Assembly: GCF_900095265.1 (NCBI RefSeq)
Contig: NZ_LT607651.1
Span: 73,541-137,540 of the forward strand
DNA from: Janthinobacterium sp. UMAB-56
Lineage (GTDB): Bacteria > Pseudomonadota > Gammaproteobacteria > Burkholderiales > Burkholderiaceae_D
Length of the DNA: 64,000 nt
Direction: 5' to 3'
Made by a program: the position numbers and the translations under genes. The notes under the pieces are model-generated. The model did no database searches. It was not told the origin of the DNA and was given only the letters and a program-made list of their open reading frames with translations. Below, one piece after another: positions 37,357 to 46,630 of the stretch; the stretch's first letter is position 1; every line of letters begins with the position of its first letter.

Positions 37357-39162
37357 ATGGAGGACTTGCTGCCGTATTTCGAACGCGAACTGGTGATGCT
37401 GCGGCGCCATTGCCGCGAGTTTGCCGAACGCTATCCGAGAATCGCCGGAAAATTGCACATGTCCGGCGAGTCTTGCGAAGATCCGCACATCGAACATTTG
37501 ATCGAATCGGTTGCCATGCTGGCGGCACGCATCTCAAAACGGCTCGATGACGATTATCCGCAATTGACCGAAGCCTTGTTCGAAGCCCTGTTCCCGCATT
37601 ATCTGCGCCCCTTTCCATCGTGCAGCATCGTGCGCCTGTCCGCCCCAGCGCCCGGAGCAGGCGTATTGCACCTGCCTGCCGGCAGCGAAATGGACTCAGC
37701 GCCTGTGCGCGGCGTGCGCTGCCGCTTCAAGACGGTCTACGACATGACGACAGGTGCATCGGCACTGGACAGCGCGGTTTTCGATGCGATGATCAAGGCG
37801 CCGCCAGGCGTACGCCTGCCAACATCAGCGACTTCCTCGCTGAACATCGGCATCAGCCATCTCGCTGCGGCGCCCGCATCACTGCGCGTTTTCATCGATG
37901 CCGAAGCTTCTTTTTCCGCCGTATTGCGCGATGCCATGTTCATGCAGACAGTCTGCGCTTTTGTGTCGACCGACGCGCTGCAATGGATGGCCTTGCCCGC
38001 CGTGCCGGTGATGCCTGTCGGCTTCGGCGACATGGATGCCTTGATACCTTTCGGCGCCCGCTCGCAGCCTGCCTACCGCATCCTGAGCGAGTATTTTGCG
38101 TACCCCGAAAAATTCAATTTCTTTGACCTCGATATCGCGGCGCTGAGTGCAGCCCTGCCGCCTGATTGTCAGCGCTTTACCCTGCATCTGTGCGTGGCCG
38201 GTTTGCGACCCGATTCCGCTGCGGCGCGCATGTTGTCCAGCATTTCCAGCGAAAACCTGAAGTTAGGCTGCAGTCCGGCGATCAATCTCTTCCGCCAGGA
38301 AGGCGTGCCGATCGCCGTCACCCGGCAGAAAACCGACTATTCCGTACTGGCCCATGCTACCCATGCCCATGGTTACGAAGTCGTCACTGTCGATGCGGTG
38401 CGTTTGCTGCGCCAACGCGGCAGCGAAAGCACGCTGACCGAATTTCGCCCGCTGTACAGCCTGCGCCATGGCGAAAGTACGGCGCGGCAAGGCCATTACT
38501 GGGTCGTACGCCACGATATGGCTTTGGCCATCAAAAGTCCTGGCCATGAAAAGAAAATCACGCTGGTCGATAGCGACTTCAATCCCTTGATCCATGAAAA
38601 GGCCAGCCTCTCGTTGTCGCTGACATGCAGTAACCGCGATCTGCCGCTGTCGCTCAAATACGGCCAGCCGCAAGGGCACTTGCAACCGTGCGGCGGCGGA
38701 CCTGCACTGCTCATGCTGCGACGCCCCAGCCAGCCGCGCCGCTTTTCACCGGGCGCGGGCTTGCACTGGCGCCTGATTTCGCATCTGACGCTGAATCATC
38801 ATGCACTGGTCCAGGAAGGCCTGCCGGCGCTGCGCGAAATGCTGACGCTGTATGACTTGTCCCAATCGGCCACCTCGCAACGCCAGATCGGCGGCATCGT
38901 CGCGCTGGCGCACTCGCCGACCACGACCTGGTTGCGACACAAACGCGGCACATCGCTGGCGCATGGCGTGGAAGTGTGCATCACGCTCGACGAGGAAGCG
39001 TTCGTCGGCAGTGGCATGCACCTGTTTGTGCAGGTGATCGATCACTTCCTTGGGCTGTATGTACAAATCAACAGTTTCATCGAACTGGTGGTGCTGTCAC
39101 TGCAAAGCGGAGAGGAGCTGATCCGATGCAAACCAAGAAGCGGATTGCAGAATCTGGTGTAA
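37357..39162 (+). CDS. tssF: Type VI secretion baseplate subunit TssF
   Basis: A 601-residue protein with the TssF/ImpG N-terminus MEDLLPYFERELVMLRRHCR, EFAERYPRIAGKLHMSGESC, HIEHLIESVAMLAARISKRL, and PQLTEALFEALFPHYLRPFP, and the late motif VEVCITLDEEAFVGSGMHLF. TssF forms the baseplate wedge with TssG and TssE. Its 3' end overlaps tssG by 37 bases, showing tight coupling. Confidence 0.96.
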   Translation: MEDLLPYFERELVMLRRHCREFAERYPRIAGKLHMSGESCEDPHIEHLIESVAMLAARISKRLDDDYPQLTEALFEALFPHYLRPFPSCSIVRLSAPAPGAGVLHLPAGSEMDSAPVRGVRCRFKTVYDMTTGASALDSAVFDAMIKAPPGVRLPTSATSSLNIGISHLAAAPASLRVFIDAEASFSAVLRDAMFMQTVCAFVSTDALQWMALPAVPVMPVGFGDMDALIPFGARSQPAYRILSEYFAYPEKFNFFDLDIAALSAALPPDCQRFTLHLCVAGLRPDSAAARMLSSISSENLKLGCSPAINLFRQEGVPIAVTRQKTDYSVLAHATHAHGYEVVTVDAVRLLRQRGSESTLTEFRPLYSLRHGESTARQGHYWVVRHDMALAIKSPGHEKKITLVDSDFNPLIHEKASLSLSLTCSNRDLPLSLKYGQPQGHLQPCGGGPALLMLRRPSQPRRFSPGAGLHWRLISHLTLNHHALVQEGLPALREMLTLYDLSQSATSQRQIGGIVALAHSPTTTWLRHKRGTSLAHGVEVCITLDEEAFVGSGMHLFVQVIDHFLGLYVQINSFIELVVLSLQSGEELIRCKPRSGLQNLV

Positions 39163-40151
39163 TCCACCACTTGCTGGCCGAGCCCTACCGCTACCAGTTC
39201 ATACAGGCAGTGCGTATTCTGCTGTGCTGGCTAGGTGGCCAGAACGTATCTCACGCGCAAGCCTTCGGCCAGGTGTTGCGCTTCAAGAACAGCTTTTCGT
39301 TGAGTTTTCCAGCCAGTGAAATCGAGCAGCTCTCGCTTGATGACAATGAACAACTGATCTTGATACCGACGTTCATGCGTTTTCTGGGCGTCGGCGGCAC
39401 CTTGCCCTTGCACCACTCGGAACGCATTGCCGCCTGCCGCTTGTCGAGCAAAGACGACGGCGTCTCGGCCTTCCTCGATATCTTGTCACACCGCATGGTC
39501 GTGCTGTATTACCAGGCGTGGGAAAAGTATCGACTGGAATCCACGCTCCAGACCCAGGCAAAAGATGCACAATTGCCTTTGTTGCTGGCACTGGCCGGCG
39601 TGCGGGGGGCTGCGCTGCCGTCGAGCGCCGAGCCTGATGCCGTGACGCAAGAGGTTGCGGCCTGGTACGCGGGTCAGCTGCGCTGCCGCCCCGTCTCCGC
39701 GCAAGCGATTGGCCCCGTACTGGCCGAGTACTGCGGCGTGCCGGTCGCCCTGCAACAATTTGTCGGTAGCTGGGACTATCTGGCAAAAAATCGGCGCAGC
39801 CTGCTAGGCAGTGCCAACTTTACCCTGGCGCGCGGCGCAACAATTGGCCTGCGGCTTTGGCGCCAGGACATGCGTGTCTGCCTGCATATCGGGCCGCTGG
39901 ATCCCGCCCGCCTGCAACGCTTCCTGCCGCGCAGCGCAGGTGCGGCGGCTTTGGCAAAGATGCTGGCGCTGTTTGGCGTACCAGACTTGCAATATGAAGT
40001 GCGGCTGATATTAAGTCCGCCATGCATTACTCCGCTGCTCCTGAGCCCCGCCCCTGCAGAAAGACGGCGCCTGGGCTGGACGACGTTCTTGCAGACAGCA
40101 CAAGGCAAGGTAGGCGGCGCCGAAGTGCGTTATTTGCTGCAACTGGCTTGA
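39126..40151 (+). CDS. tssG: Type VI secretion baseplate subunit TssG
   Basis: A 341-residue protein. The start MQTKKRIAESGVIHHLLAEP is followed by YRYQFIQAVRILLCWLGG and VLRFKNSFSLSFPASEIEQL, then FMRFLGVGGTLPLHHSERIA, all family features of TssG/ImpH. Start 39126 is chosen because it gives the conserved N-terminus; it lies inside the end of tssF in another frame. It completes the baseplate wedge with TssF. Confidence 0.95.
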   Translation: MQTKKRIAESGVIHHLLAEPYRYQFIQAVRILLCWLGGQNVSHAQAFGQVLRFKNSFSLSFPASEIEQLSLDDNEQLILIPTFMRFLGVGGTLPLHHSERIAACRLSSKDDGVSAFLDILSHRMVVLYYQAWEKYRLESTLQTQAKDAQLPLLLALAGVRGAALPSSAEPDAVTQEVAAWYAGQLRCRPVSAQAIGPVLAEYCGVPVALQQFVGSWDYLAKNRRSLLGSANFTLARGATIGLRLWRQDMRVCLHIGPLDPARLQRFLPRSAGAAALAKMLALFGVPDLQYEVRLILSPPCITPLLLSPAPAERRRLGWTTFLQTAQGKVGGAEVRYLLQLA

Positions 40152-40180
40152 GCAGTCCATCCCTGGAAAGCGAGGCAAAC

Positions 40181-40435
40181 ATGAAACATGCGGGACGCGG
40201 CGTCATCCGGCTCGGAGACGCAACTGATCACGGCGGCAAGGTCACCAGTGCATCATCCGGCAGCACCGTGATGGGCAAGACGGCGGCACTGGCCGATGAC
40301 ACGACCTTCTGCCCCAAGTGCAAGGGCAGCTTTCCAATCACGCCGGATGGCGCCGGCGCAAAACACATGGGCAAGCCGTACGCCTATGACGGCGATGCCA
40401 CCGCCTGTGGCGCCCACCTGATCACATCGCTATAA
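40181..40435 (+). CDS. PAAR domain protein (type VI spike tip)
   Basis: An 84-residue protein with typical PAAR composition: GVIRLGDATDHGGKVTSASS, STVMGKTAALADDTTFCPKC KG, and the end GDATACGAHLITSL. PAAR proteins sharpen the VgrG trimer and help load effectors. It has no C-terminal toxin extension. GAGG precedes the ATG, and it sits 29 bases after tssG and 12 before vgrG. Confidence 0.93.
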   Translation: MKHAGRGVIRLGDATDHGGKVTSASSGSTVMGKTAALADDTTFCPKCKGSFPITPDGAGAKHMGKPYAYDGDATACGAHLITSL

Positions 40436-40447
40436 CGGAGGCAGGCC

Positions 40448-43045
40448 ATGCATGCAAGCATCCAGGAGGCACTGTCGGCCTTCGACCTCGCTGCGCAAGA
40501 ACGGCGCCTGCTGAGAATCGATTTCCCCCATGAAGATGGACCGGATGGCGCCATCCTGCTGGTCAATTCGCTGAACGCCAGGGAAGAGGTGTCGCGCGAC
40601 TTTCGTTTCGAGGCCGAACTGCTGTCCGATGACGCGCATATTGCGCTCAAGGCCATGATGGGCCGAATGGTAAGCATTTCCATGGTGCGCGACGATGGCA
40701 CGCTACGTCACTTTAACGGTTATGTAGGCGAATTTTGCCTGCTGCGCGCCGATGGCGGCTTTGCCTGGTACCGCATGGTGCTGCAACCATGGCTGGCCTT
40801 CGCCCGGCTGCGCCAGGACAACGTCTCCTTCCATGGACAAAGCGTGATGCAGCTGACCGAAACGACGTTTGCGCACTACGGGCAGCGCGACTGGAAAACC
40901 AGCATTCATGGCGACGATCCACAGCTCAGCTGCGCCAACCAGCACAATGAAACCGACTACAACCACCTGCATCGGCGCTGGGAGGCGCTGGGCTGGCATT
41001 ACTGGTACGAGCACCGCGCCGATGGCCATACCTTGTGGCTCGCAGACAACAGCACCTCGGCTGGCATGATCGCCACGGCGTCCGGCGACGGCGCCATACG
41101 TTTCCACTCCGAATCGGGTTCCATGGAAGACGATGGCCTGCAACAGTGGCAAGCCGTGCGCCGGCTCGGCTCCGGGCAGCTGACATTGGCCAGTTTCGAC
41201 TATAAAAATCCGCAACCACGCCTTGCCAGCGGCTACTCCCTGAATCGTCAAGGGGATGTATTTGCCCATGAATTGTACGAAAACACGGGCGCCTACGGTT
41301 ACAAAAATGCCGATGACGGGCACTCTCTGGCACAACGCCGCATGGAAGAAAGCGACCATTTGCGCCAGTACTTCGAAGCGGCCGGCAATCATCGTGGCGC
41401 ACAAGCTGGGCTTTGCTTCCGGCTCGATGGACATTTCAGCGCCGAAGAAAAACGCTACCAGCCTGGCCAGGAGCGCCCCGACAGCATTGCCGAACGCGAA
41501 TACCTGATCGTGTCAGTGGTGCATAGCGCCAGCAATAATTATCAGCTTGGCACCAGCGCACCTTCCCACTATGTCAACAATATGGTGTGCGTGCGCCGGG
41601 ACATCCGTTGGCGGCCGGGCCGTGGCTACAACAGCACGCCGTGCGTGGTTGCCGGCGTGCAGACGGCGCTGGTGGTCGGGCCGGCCGGGGAGGAAATCCA
41701 TACCGATGCCCTGGGACGCATCCGCCTGCAATTTCACTGGGACCGCCTGGGTGACTTCGATGAGCGCAGCTCGCCATGGATACGCGTCATGATGCCGATG
41801 GCGGGCCCGCAAATGGGGCAAATCGCCCTGCCGCGCGTGGGTCAGGAAGTGGTCGTGCAATTCCAGGATGGCAATATCGACCACCCTATCGTCATCGGCG
41901 TGGTCTACAACAGTGCCAATCCGCCGCCGTGGCAATTGCCGCAACAGCGCGCCCTGTCCGGCTGGCGCAGCCGCGAACTGGGCGCCCGCAGCGCCAACCA
42001 TCTCGTGCTCGACGATACCAAGGGAGCGATCCAGGCACAGCTGCGCAGCGAGCACCAGGATAGCCGGCTCTCATTGGGCAACATCACCCGCATCGACGAG
42101 AATGCCGGCCGCAAGGAAGCGCGCGGTGTGGGCTTTGAACTGGCCAGCAGCGCCTGGGGCGCCCTACGCGCTGCCAAAGGCATGTTGATCACCACAGAAA
42201 CATCAACAGGCACCGGCGCCGTCAAGCAACTCGACGAAACCCAGGCCCGCCTGGCGCAGGCACGCCAACTGCAAGAGGGACTGGCCAGCATGGCCGTTGA
42301 CGCGGGTGCGCAAGACAGCAGCGCGCAACAAGGCGCCGTCGCCGACGCCATCGAGCAGCAAAACGCCGCCATCGAGGGCAGCGGCGGCGATTTCCCGGAA
42401 CTGTCCGAAGCGCATCTGGTGCTGGCCAGCCCGGCCGGCATTGAACTGAGCACAGCCCAGTCCATCCACCTGGCCGCCAGCGAGCATGTGGCGTTCACCA
42501 GCCGCAAGCATATTGCACTCGCCAGCGGCGACAGCATGTTTGCCAGCATCGCCAAAAGCTTCCGCCTGTTCGTGCACAAGGCCGGCATGAAGCTGATCGC
42601 CGCCAGCGGCAAGGTGTCCATTGAGGCGCACAGCGACGAGGTGGAAATCCTCGCCCATAAAGTGCTGTCGCTGATCAGCGAAGCGGACTGGGTCAACATC
42701 AAGGGCAAGAAAGGCATACGCCTGCACGGCGCCAACCACATGCTGGAAATCAGCGACAAGGTGCAGTTCTTCACCTCGTCCCCAGTACTCTTCAACGGCA
42801 ACCTGGAAACCTTGGCGCCGAAGAGCGTGTCGCAGGAATTCAATGAACGGCCAGTAGCGCGTTTTGATCAGGCCGTTCGACTGCTGCAAGTCGATGGCAC
42901 ACCCGCTCCCGATATAGCTTTTGAGTTAATACGCGAAGATGGCCACAGAATCAGTGAAAAGAGTAGCAGTGACGGCCTCACCCCAGTACAGAAAGGAGAC
43001 GGCATGGATAGCTACACAATACGCTACAAGGGAGAACTTCCATGA
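40448..43045 (+). CDS. vgrG: Type VI secretion spike protein VgrG (TssI)
   Basis: An 865-residue VgrG. The gp27-like part starts RLLRIDFPHEDGPDGAILLV NSLN, followed by the gp5-like OB region (IHTDALGRIRLQFHWDRLGD then SSPWIRVMMPMAGPQMGQIA and LPRVGQEVVVQFQDGNIDHP), and a DUF2345 repeat needle (LVLASPAGIELSTAQSIHLA). The last about 50 residues (VDGTPAPDIAFELIREDGHR onward) form a short extension that probably docks the following effector. Base composition drops to AT-rich from about 42,900, inside this extension. The stop overlaps the effector start by four bases. Confidence 0.95.
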   Translation: MHASIQEALSAFDLAAQERRLLRIDFPHEDGPDGAILLVNSLNAREEVSRDFRFEAELLSDDAHIALKAMMGRMVSISMVRDDGTLRHFNGYVGEFCLLRADGGFAWYRMVLQPWLAFARLRQDNVSFHGQSVMQLTETTFAHYGQRDWKTSIHGDDPQLSCANQHNETDYNHLHRRWEALGWHYWYEHRADGHTLWLADNSTSAGMIATASGDGAIRFHSESGSMEDDGLQQWQAVRRLGSGQLTLASFDYKNPQPRLASGYSLNRQGDVFAHELYENTGAYGYKNADDGHSLAQRRMEESDHLRQYFEAAGNHRGAQAGLCFRLDGHFSAEEKRYQPGQERPDSIAEREYLIVSVVHSASNNYQLGTSAPSHYVNNMVCVRRDIRWRPGRGYNSTPCVVAGVQTALVVGPAGEEIHTDALGRIRLQFHWDRLGDFDERSSPWIRVMMPMAGPQMGQIALPRVGQEVVVQFQDGNIDHPIVIGVVYNSANPPPWQLPQQRALSGWRSRELGARSANHLVLDDTKGAIQAQLRSEHQDSRLSLGNITRIDENAGRKEARGVGFELASSAWGALRAAKGMLITTETSTGTGAVKQLDETQARLAQARQLQEGLASMAVDAGAQDSSAQQGAVADAIEQQNAAIEGSGGDFPELSEAHLVLASPAGIELSTAQSIHLAASEHVAFTSRKHIALASGDSMFASIAKSFRLFVHKAGMKLIAASGKVSIEAHSDEVEILAHKVLSLISEADWVNIKGKKGIRLHGANHMLEISDKVQFFTSSPVLFNGNLETLAPKSVSQEFNERPVARFDQAVRLLQVDGTPAPDIAFELIREDGHRISEKSSSDGLTPVQKGDGMDSYTIRYKGELP

Positions 43046-44964
43046 ATGACGATACGGATTTGAATGAGCATGGCAATCATCAAGGCGAGTTTCGGCAGAC
43101 TGTTGGTGGGTGGGCTGAATACACCGTAAATATGACAGAAATCAACGACACGATCCGTCATGACGTAACCATTCCCCCTGGGAAAATAATTCCTATCATC
43201 TTTTTACCAGGCGTGATGGGTAGTAATTTACGCATGAGCAAGGTACGCCAGAAAGAGCTGGACAAAAGCGATAACATCTCTTGGCGGCCAGATGACATGA
43301 TGAGCGCGGCCGGAAAATGGAGTGTCGTAGAAGGTTATGGCATCGGTGGATGGTATAAAAATGCATCACCGAGAGATCGACAGATGGCCCTTGACCCAAA
43401 TGAAACCGAGGTCGAATATTATATTTACAGCACATATCAAGGAAGATTTGAACCTAGTGGCAGCCTCACAGGACTTTCCGATTTTCGTCACACTAACATT
43501 CCACATGATTTTGTTGGAGTGCCGCCATTGATTGCCATTAGTCCAAGAAAAATAAAAGAGAATGCAAGGTACAACATTCCAGGAATAGTAGATACCAGCT
43601 TGCCCCCATCCTTGCGTGAAACACCGGCACAAATTGCACGTTGGCGCGGCTGGAGCGAGATACTTTTTATTGGGGCTTATGGTGAAATGCTAAAGACTGC
43701 CGAATTTTTCATGAATAACATTGTCAGAGAAAAAAATATTCTTCCCCATTGGCAGATAAGAGATATTCATTCTAAGAAAAATCAAGGTCCATATCCTGAA
43801 ATTTCAAAATTAGTGCTACAAGCACCCAGCGCCTTCGGTGCCACATCCGGTGCTGCAATTACCGAGACTGATCTAAAAAAAATATCTCCATGCTGGTATC
43901 CTGTTCACGCCATGGGCTACAACTTCTTGCAGAGCAATGCTACCTCCGCCGGCGTCATCGCTGAGCGGATACGAGGGCTTGTCAAAGGCTATGTGGGCTG
44001 CGGATTCAAATGCGAAGAGGTCATTCTCGTCACACATAGCATGGGAGGTCTGCTTGCCCGCACCTTGATGCATCCAAGTTATGGAAATCTTGTTAACGAC
44101 AAGGAAGTAAAAGTACTTGGCGTCTATCATAACGTCATGCCGTCGATAGGTGCGGCAAGCGCCTATAAACGTATGCGCTTCGGTTTTCTTGAAAAGTCTG
44201 GCCCATTCAATAAAAAAACGGCTCAAGTTCTGGGAATTGACGGAGAGCATGCAACTGCAATGGTAGCAAATGCTCCAGCTGCATTGGAAATGATGCCAGG
44301 CGTTGCCTACGGATCGAATTGGCTTAAAGTCGTGGACGACAAAGATCGAATTTTATGGAGCTGGCCGCAAGAAGGTCAGAACGCACTCGATAGCATTTAT
44401 CTACGACAAAGCCATAATTGGTGGCGCCTTATTAATCCAATGTGGGTAAATCCAGCAAACATTTCCAATGAAAAAGGTGGCGGACTAAAAAATGTAACCC
44501 AGCGAATAAAAGATGCTTTTGCGTTTTCACAGTCCATCGAAAAATACTTCCACAAACAAACATACGCTAGTTACTGCGAATCAAAAGACTACCTATCTTA
44601 TGGCGAGGTCATCTTCAAAGTTACTGACGGTATGGGTGGTGGACTGACAGATTTCTTTAAGAAATTTACTCCTCCTCATGCAGAGAAATGGAAACTAATC
44701 AACGATGATGCAAAAGGAATCCTAACCGTTCAAACTGGATCACGCATACTAAAACTCAAGTTGCAGTCTGCAAAAGAACTTGGAGATGAAACAGTTCCAG
44801 CAATCCGGTCTGCCCGCCATATTACAGGAAATATTTTTCGTCATGGATTAGCAGATGGTAGCGGCTATGAACACCAAAATAGTTACTTGAACAAAAACGT
44901 GCTTGCATCTATGCTTTACTCCATAATTCAAATTGCAAAACTAGCAAATTGGGATAAAAAATGA
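43042..44964 (+). CDS. Tle4-like alpha/beta-hydrolase (lipase) type VI effector
   Basis: A 640-residue cytoplasmic-type protein without signal peptide. The alpha/beta-hydrolase core has the oxyanion segment IIPIIFLPGVMGSNLRMSKV, the nucleophile elbow VTHSMGGLLARTLM (Ser333 in HSMGG), and a late acid/His region (ELGDETVPAIRSARHI; YEHQNSYLNK). The PGAP1/LCAT-like motif, the size, the vgrG neighbour and the Tli4-like gene downstream point to the Tle4 phospholipase family of antibacterial effectors. Base composition is much more AT-rich than the surroundings, suggesting acquisition. It is coupled to vgrG (ATGA) and to the immunity gene (four-base overlap). The lipid target is not predictable from sequence. 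Confidence 0.85.
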   Translation: MNDDTDLNEHGNHQGEFRQTVGGWAEYTVNMTEINDTIRHDVTIPPGKIIPIIFLPGVMGSNLRMSKVRQKELDKSDNISWRPDDMMSAAGKWSVVEGYGIGGWYKNASPRDRQMALDPNETEVEYYIYSTYQGRFEPSGSLTGLSDFRHTNIPHDFVGVPPLIAISPRKIKENARYNIPGIVDTSLPPSLRETPAQIARWRGWSEILFIGAYGEMLKTAEFFMNNIVREKNILPHWQIRDIHSKKNQGPYPEISKLVLQAPSAFGATSGAAITETDLKKISPCWYPVHAMGYNFLQSNATSAGVIAERIRGLVKGYVGCGFKCEEVILVTHSMGGLLARTLMHPSYGNLVNDKEVKVLGVYHNVMPSIGAASAYKRMRFGFLEKSGPFNKKTAQVLGIDGEHATAMVANAPAALEMMPGVAYGSNWLKVVDDKDRILWSWPQEGQNALDSIYLRQSHNWWRLINPMWVNPANISNEKGGGLKNVTQRIKDAFAFSQSIEKYFHKQTYASYCESKDYLSYGEVIFKVTDGMGGGLTDFFKKFTPPHAEKWKLINDDAKGILTVQTGSRILKLKLQSAKELGDETVPAIRSARHITGNIFRHGLADGSGYEHQNSYLNKNVLASMLYSIIQIAKLANWDKK

Positions 44965-46073
44965 AATCTATTTTTATTAAATATATTTTAATAATTTTCA
45001 TATTTTCCTCCATAATTGCCTGCACAAAAAATTCTATTACCAAGGAGGAAATTGTGCCTGAAAAAGCGAAATTTAATGGGCAATTAGAAAGAATGTTTTC
45101 AAAAACTAAATTATTATGTTTCGGCCGCTATGCCTTGAAAGTTCCAGTCGAATCAAAACTTATTATTGGAAGCAACACTATTGACGTGGAAAAAATAACA
45201 ACAAAGAATTTACATTCTAAAATAGAAAAAGATATTGAAGAAATTTTTAAAAAAAATAAGAGCGCAGAAATCACATACAACCTTGAAGGCCCAATTAAAA
45301 ATAGTTGGCAATTGCGCTATTACAATAGTATTCATGCAAAGGAAATGAAATTTCTATTTTTTAAGACTTATATTACAAAAGGAGATTTTACATTTATTGC
45401 TGGAGATGCTGTAGATGTGGATATCGGGGAACGAGAAGAAGAAATTGCTCGTCGACAGCTGCTTCTCGCAAAAAACATACGGCTGCGTGATACGGAGGAA
45501 ATCCCTTCAGATCCAGGGGTTTGCTTCGAACATGGCTTCTTGGCAGAAAATTTATATAAAGAGCAAGAGATTGATAACGTCGGAATTCATTTTCCAAGTA
45601 TTCCTGATATAACTTTTTCGGTGAGCTCCAACAAGGATGCATACAGCGATCACTCTTCAGAGGAATTTGAGAAGCGCCTGCGTGGCGAATTATCCTTGCT
45701 CAACCGCATACAGAGTGCAAAAGACATACAGGGAGCGACTTATCCCAAGCGGAACTTGTTACGCGAAGGGAAGCGGGACGTTCAGCATTGGAAGGGGGAA
45801 GAGTCACTCATCCTGCGCCCTGATGGAGTACATGATTTTGAATGGGCATTGGTAGGCAAACCGAAAGACATCGCAAATCCATCTGTGCTGGAAGTCAAGA
45901 TGTACACCAAAGTCGCCCACAACATGGTCGGCGCCGCCGAAGCCGCGTCGCTGACGGACGAAGAGGCCATCGCCTTGTGGGACAAGCTGCTGTCCGGCCT
46001 GAAGTTCCGGGTGAAAGTGCCGGGTGCGCCGCCGGGTTCGTATTACATCGATCCGGACCAGCCAGCGCAGTGA
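44961..46073 (+). CDS. Tli4-family lipoprotein, immunity protein for the lipase effector
   Basis: A 370-residue protein with a lipoprotein signal peptide (IFIFSSIIAC, lipidated Cys about 21). The mature domain contains KTKLLCFGRYALKVPVESKL and RRQLLLAKNIRLRDTEEIPS, the pattern of Tli4 immunity proteins. Periplasmic anchoring fits protection against a periplasm-acting phospholipase. The first about 300 codons are AT-rich like the effector. From about 45,880 onward the codons become GC-rich (AHNMVGAAEAASLTDEEAIA LWDKLL), so the gene appears mosaic. It overlaps the effector by four bases. Confidence 0.83.
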   Translation: MKSIFIKYILIIFIFSSIIACTKNSITKEEIVPEKAKFNGQLERMFSKTKLLCFGRYALKVPVESKLIIGSNTIDVEKITTKNLHSKIEKDIEEIFKKNKSAEITYNLEGPIKNSWQLRYYNSIHAKEMKFLFFKTYITKGDFTFIAGDAVDVDIGEREEEIARRQLLLAKNIRLRDTEEIPSDPGVCFEHGFLAENLYKEQEIDNVGIHFPSIPDITFSVSSNKDAYSDHSSEEFEKRLRGELSLLNRIQSAKDIQGATYPKRNLLREGKRDVQHWKGEESLILRPDGVHDFEWALVGKPKDIANPSVLEVKMYTKVAHNMVGAAEAASLTDEEAIALWDKLLSGLKFRVKVPGAPPGSYYIDPDQPAQ

Positions 46074-46145
46074 CGGCTGGGAAAGCTCATGCTGGCGTGC
46101 TGCCCGCCATTGCGCTAGCATGCTCCTTTTGCCCGGAAAACCTCC

Positions 46146-46626
46146 ATGACCATCATCCTGCGCCCCGCCCTGCCCTTTGACACCGACGCCCTGTGGGCCT
46201 TGCGCACGGTGGCCGTGCGCGTCAGTTGTGCCACGTATTATGCGCCGGAGCAAATTGCTGTATGGACGGCTTCGACCGTGCCGCCTGCGTATGCCGCCAT
46301 GCTGGCCGCCGGTGGCGGCATCGTGGCGATGCAGGACGGGGCCATCGCCGGCTATGCCATGCTCGATGTGGACAAGCAGGAAGTCGATGCCGTGTTCGTC
46401 GATCCCGCGCGCGCTGGCCTGGGCCATCGGCAAGCACCTGCTGGCGGCGCTGGAGCAGCTGGCGCGCGAGCGCGGCATGGTGCGCCTGCAATTGTCCGCG
46501 TCGCTGAACGCCGTGCCGTTTTACCGGGCCGCCGGCTTTATCGCCTTGCGCGAGGAAGCGTATGCGCATCCCAGCGGCATCAGCCTGGCCAGCGTGGCGA
46601 TGGAAAAGGCGCTGGCGGCCGCCTGA
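46146..46626 (+). pseudogene. GNAT family N-acetyltransferase, frameshifted
   Basis: The first frame gives ILRPALPFDTDALWALRTVA through GYAMLDVDKQEVDAVFVDPARAGLG. The remainder of a GNAT domain (IGKHLLAALEQLARERGMVR LQLSASLNAVPFYRAAGFIA) is encoded in the next frame, up to a stop at 46626. The junction lies at the acetyl-CoA loop: GGC-CTG-GGC-C-ATC-GGC, where one extra C at 46424/46425 breaks an otherwise perfect R-x-x-G-x-G motif. Either the gene is inactivated or the base is a sequencing error. Confidence 0.85.
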
Positions 46627-46630
46627 GCTT

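Noticed and set aside
42900-46073. Insertion sequence or phage origin for the AT-rich segment
   Set aside because: No transposase, integrase, terminal inverted repeat or target duplication was seen. The borders are inside continuous reading frames, which fits homologous exchange better.
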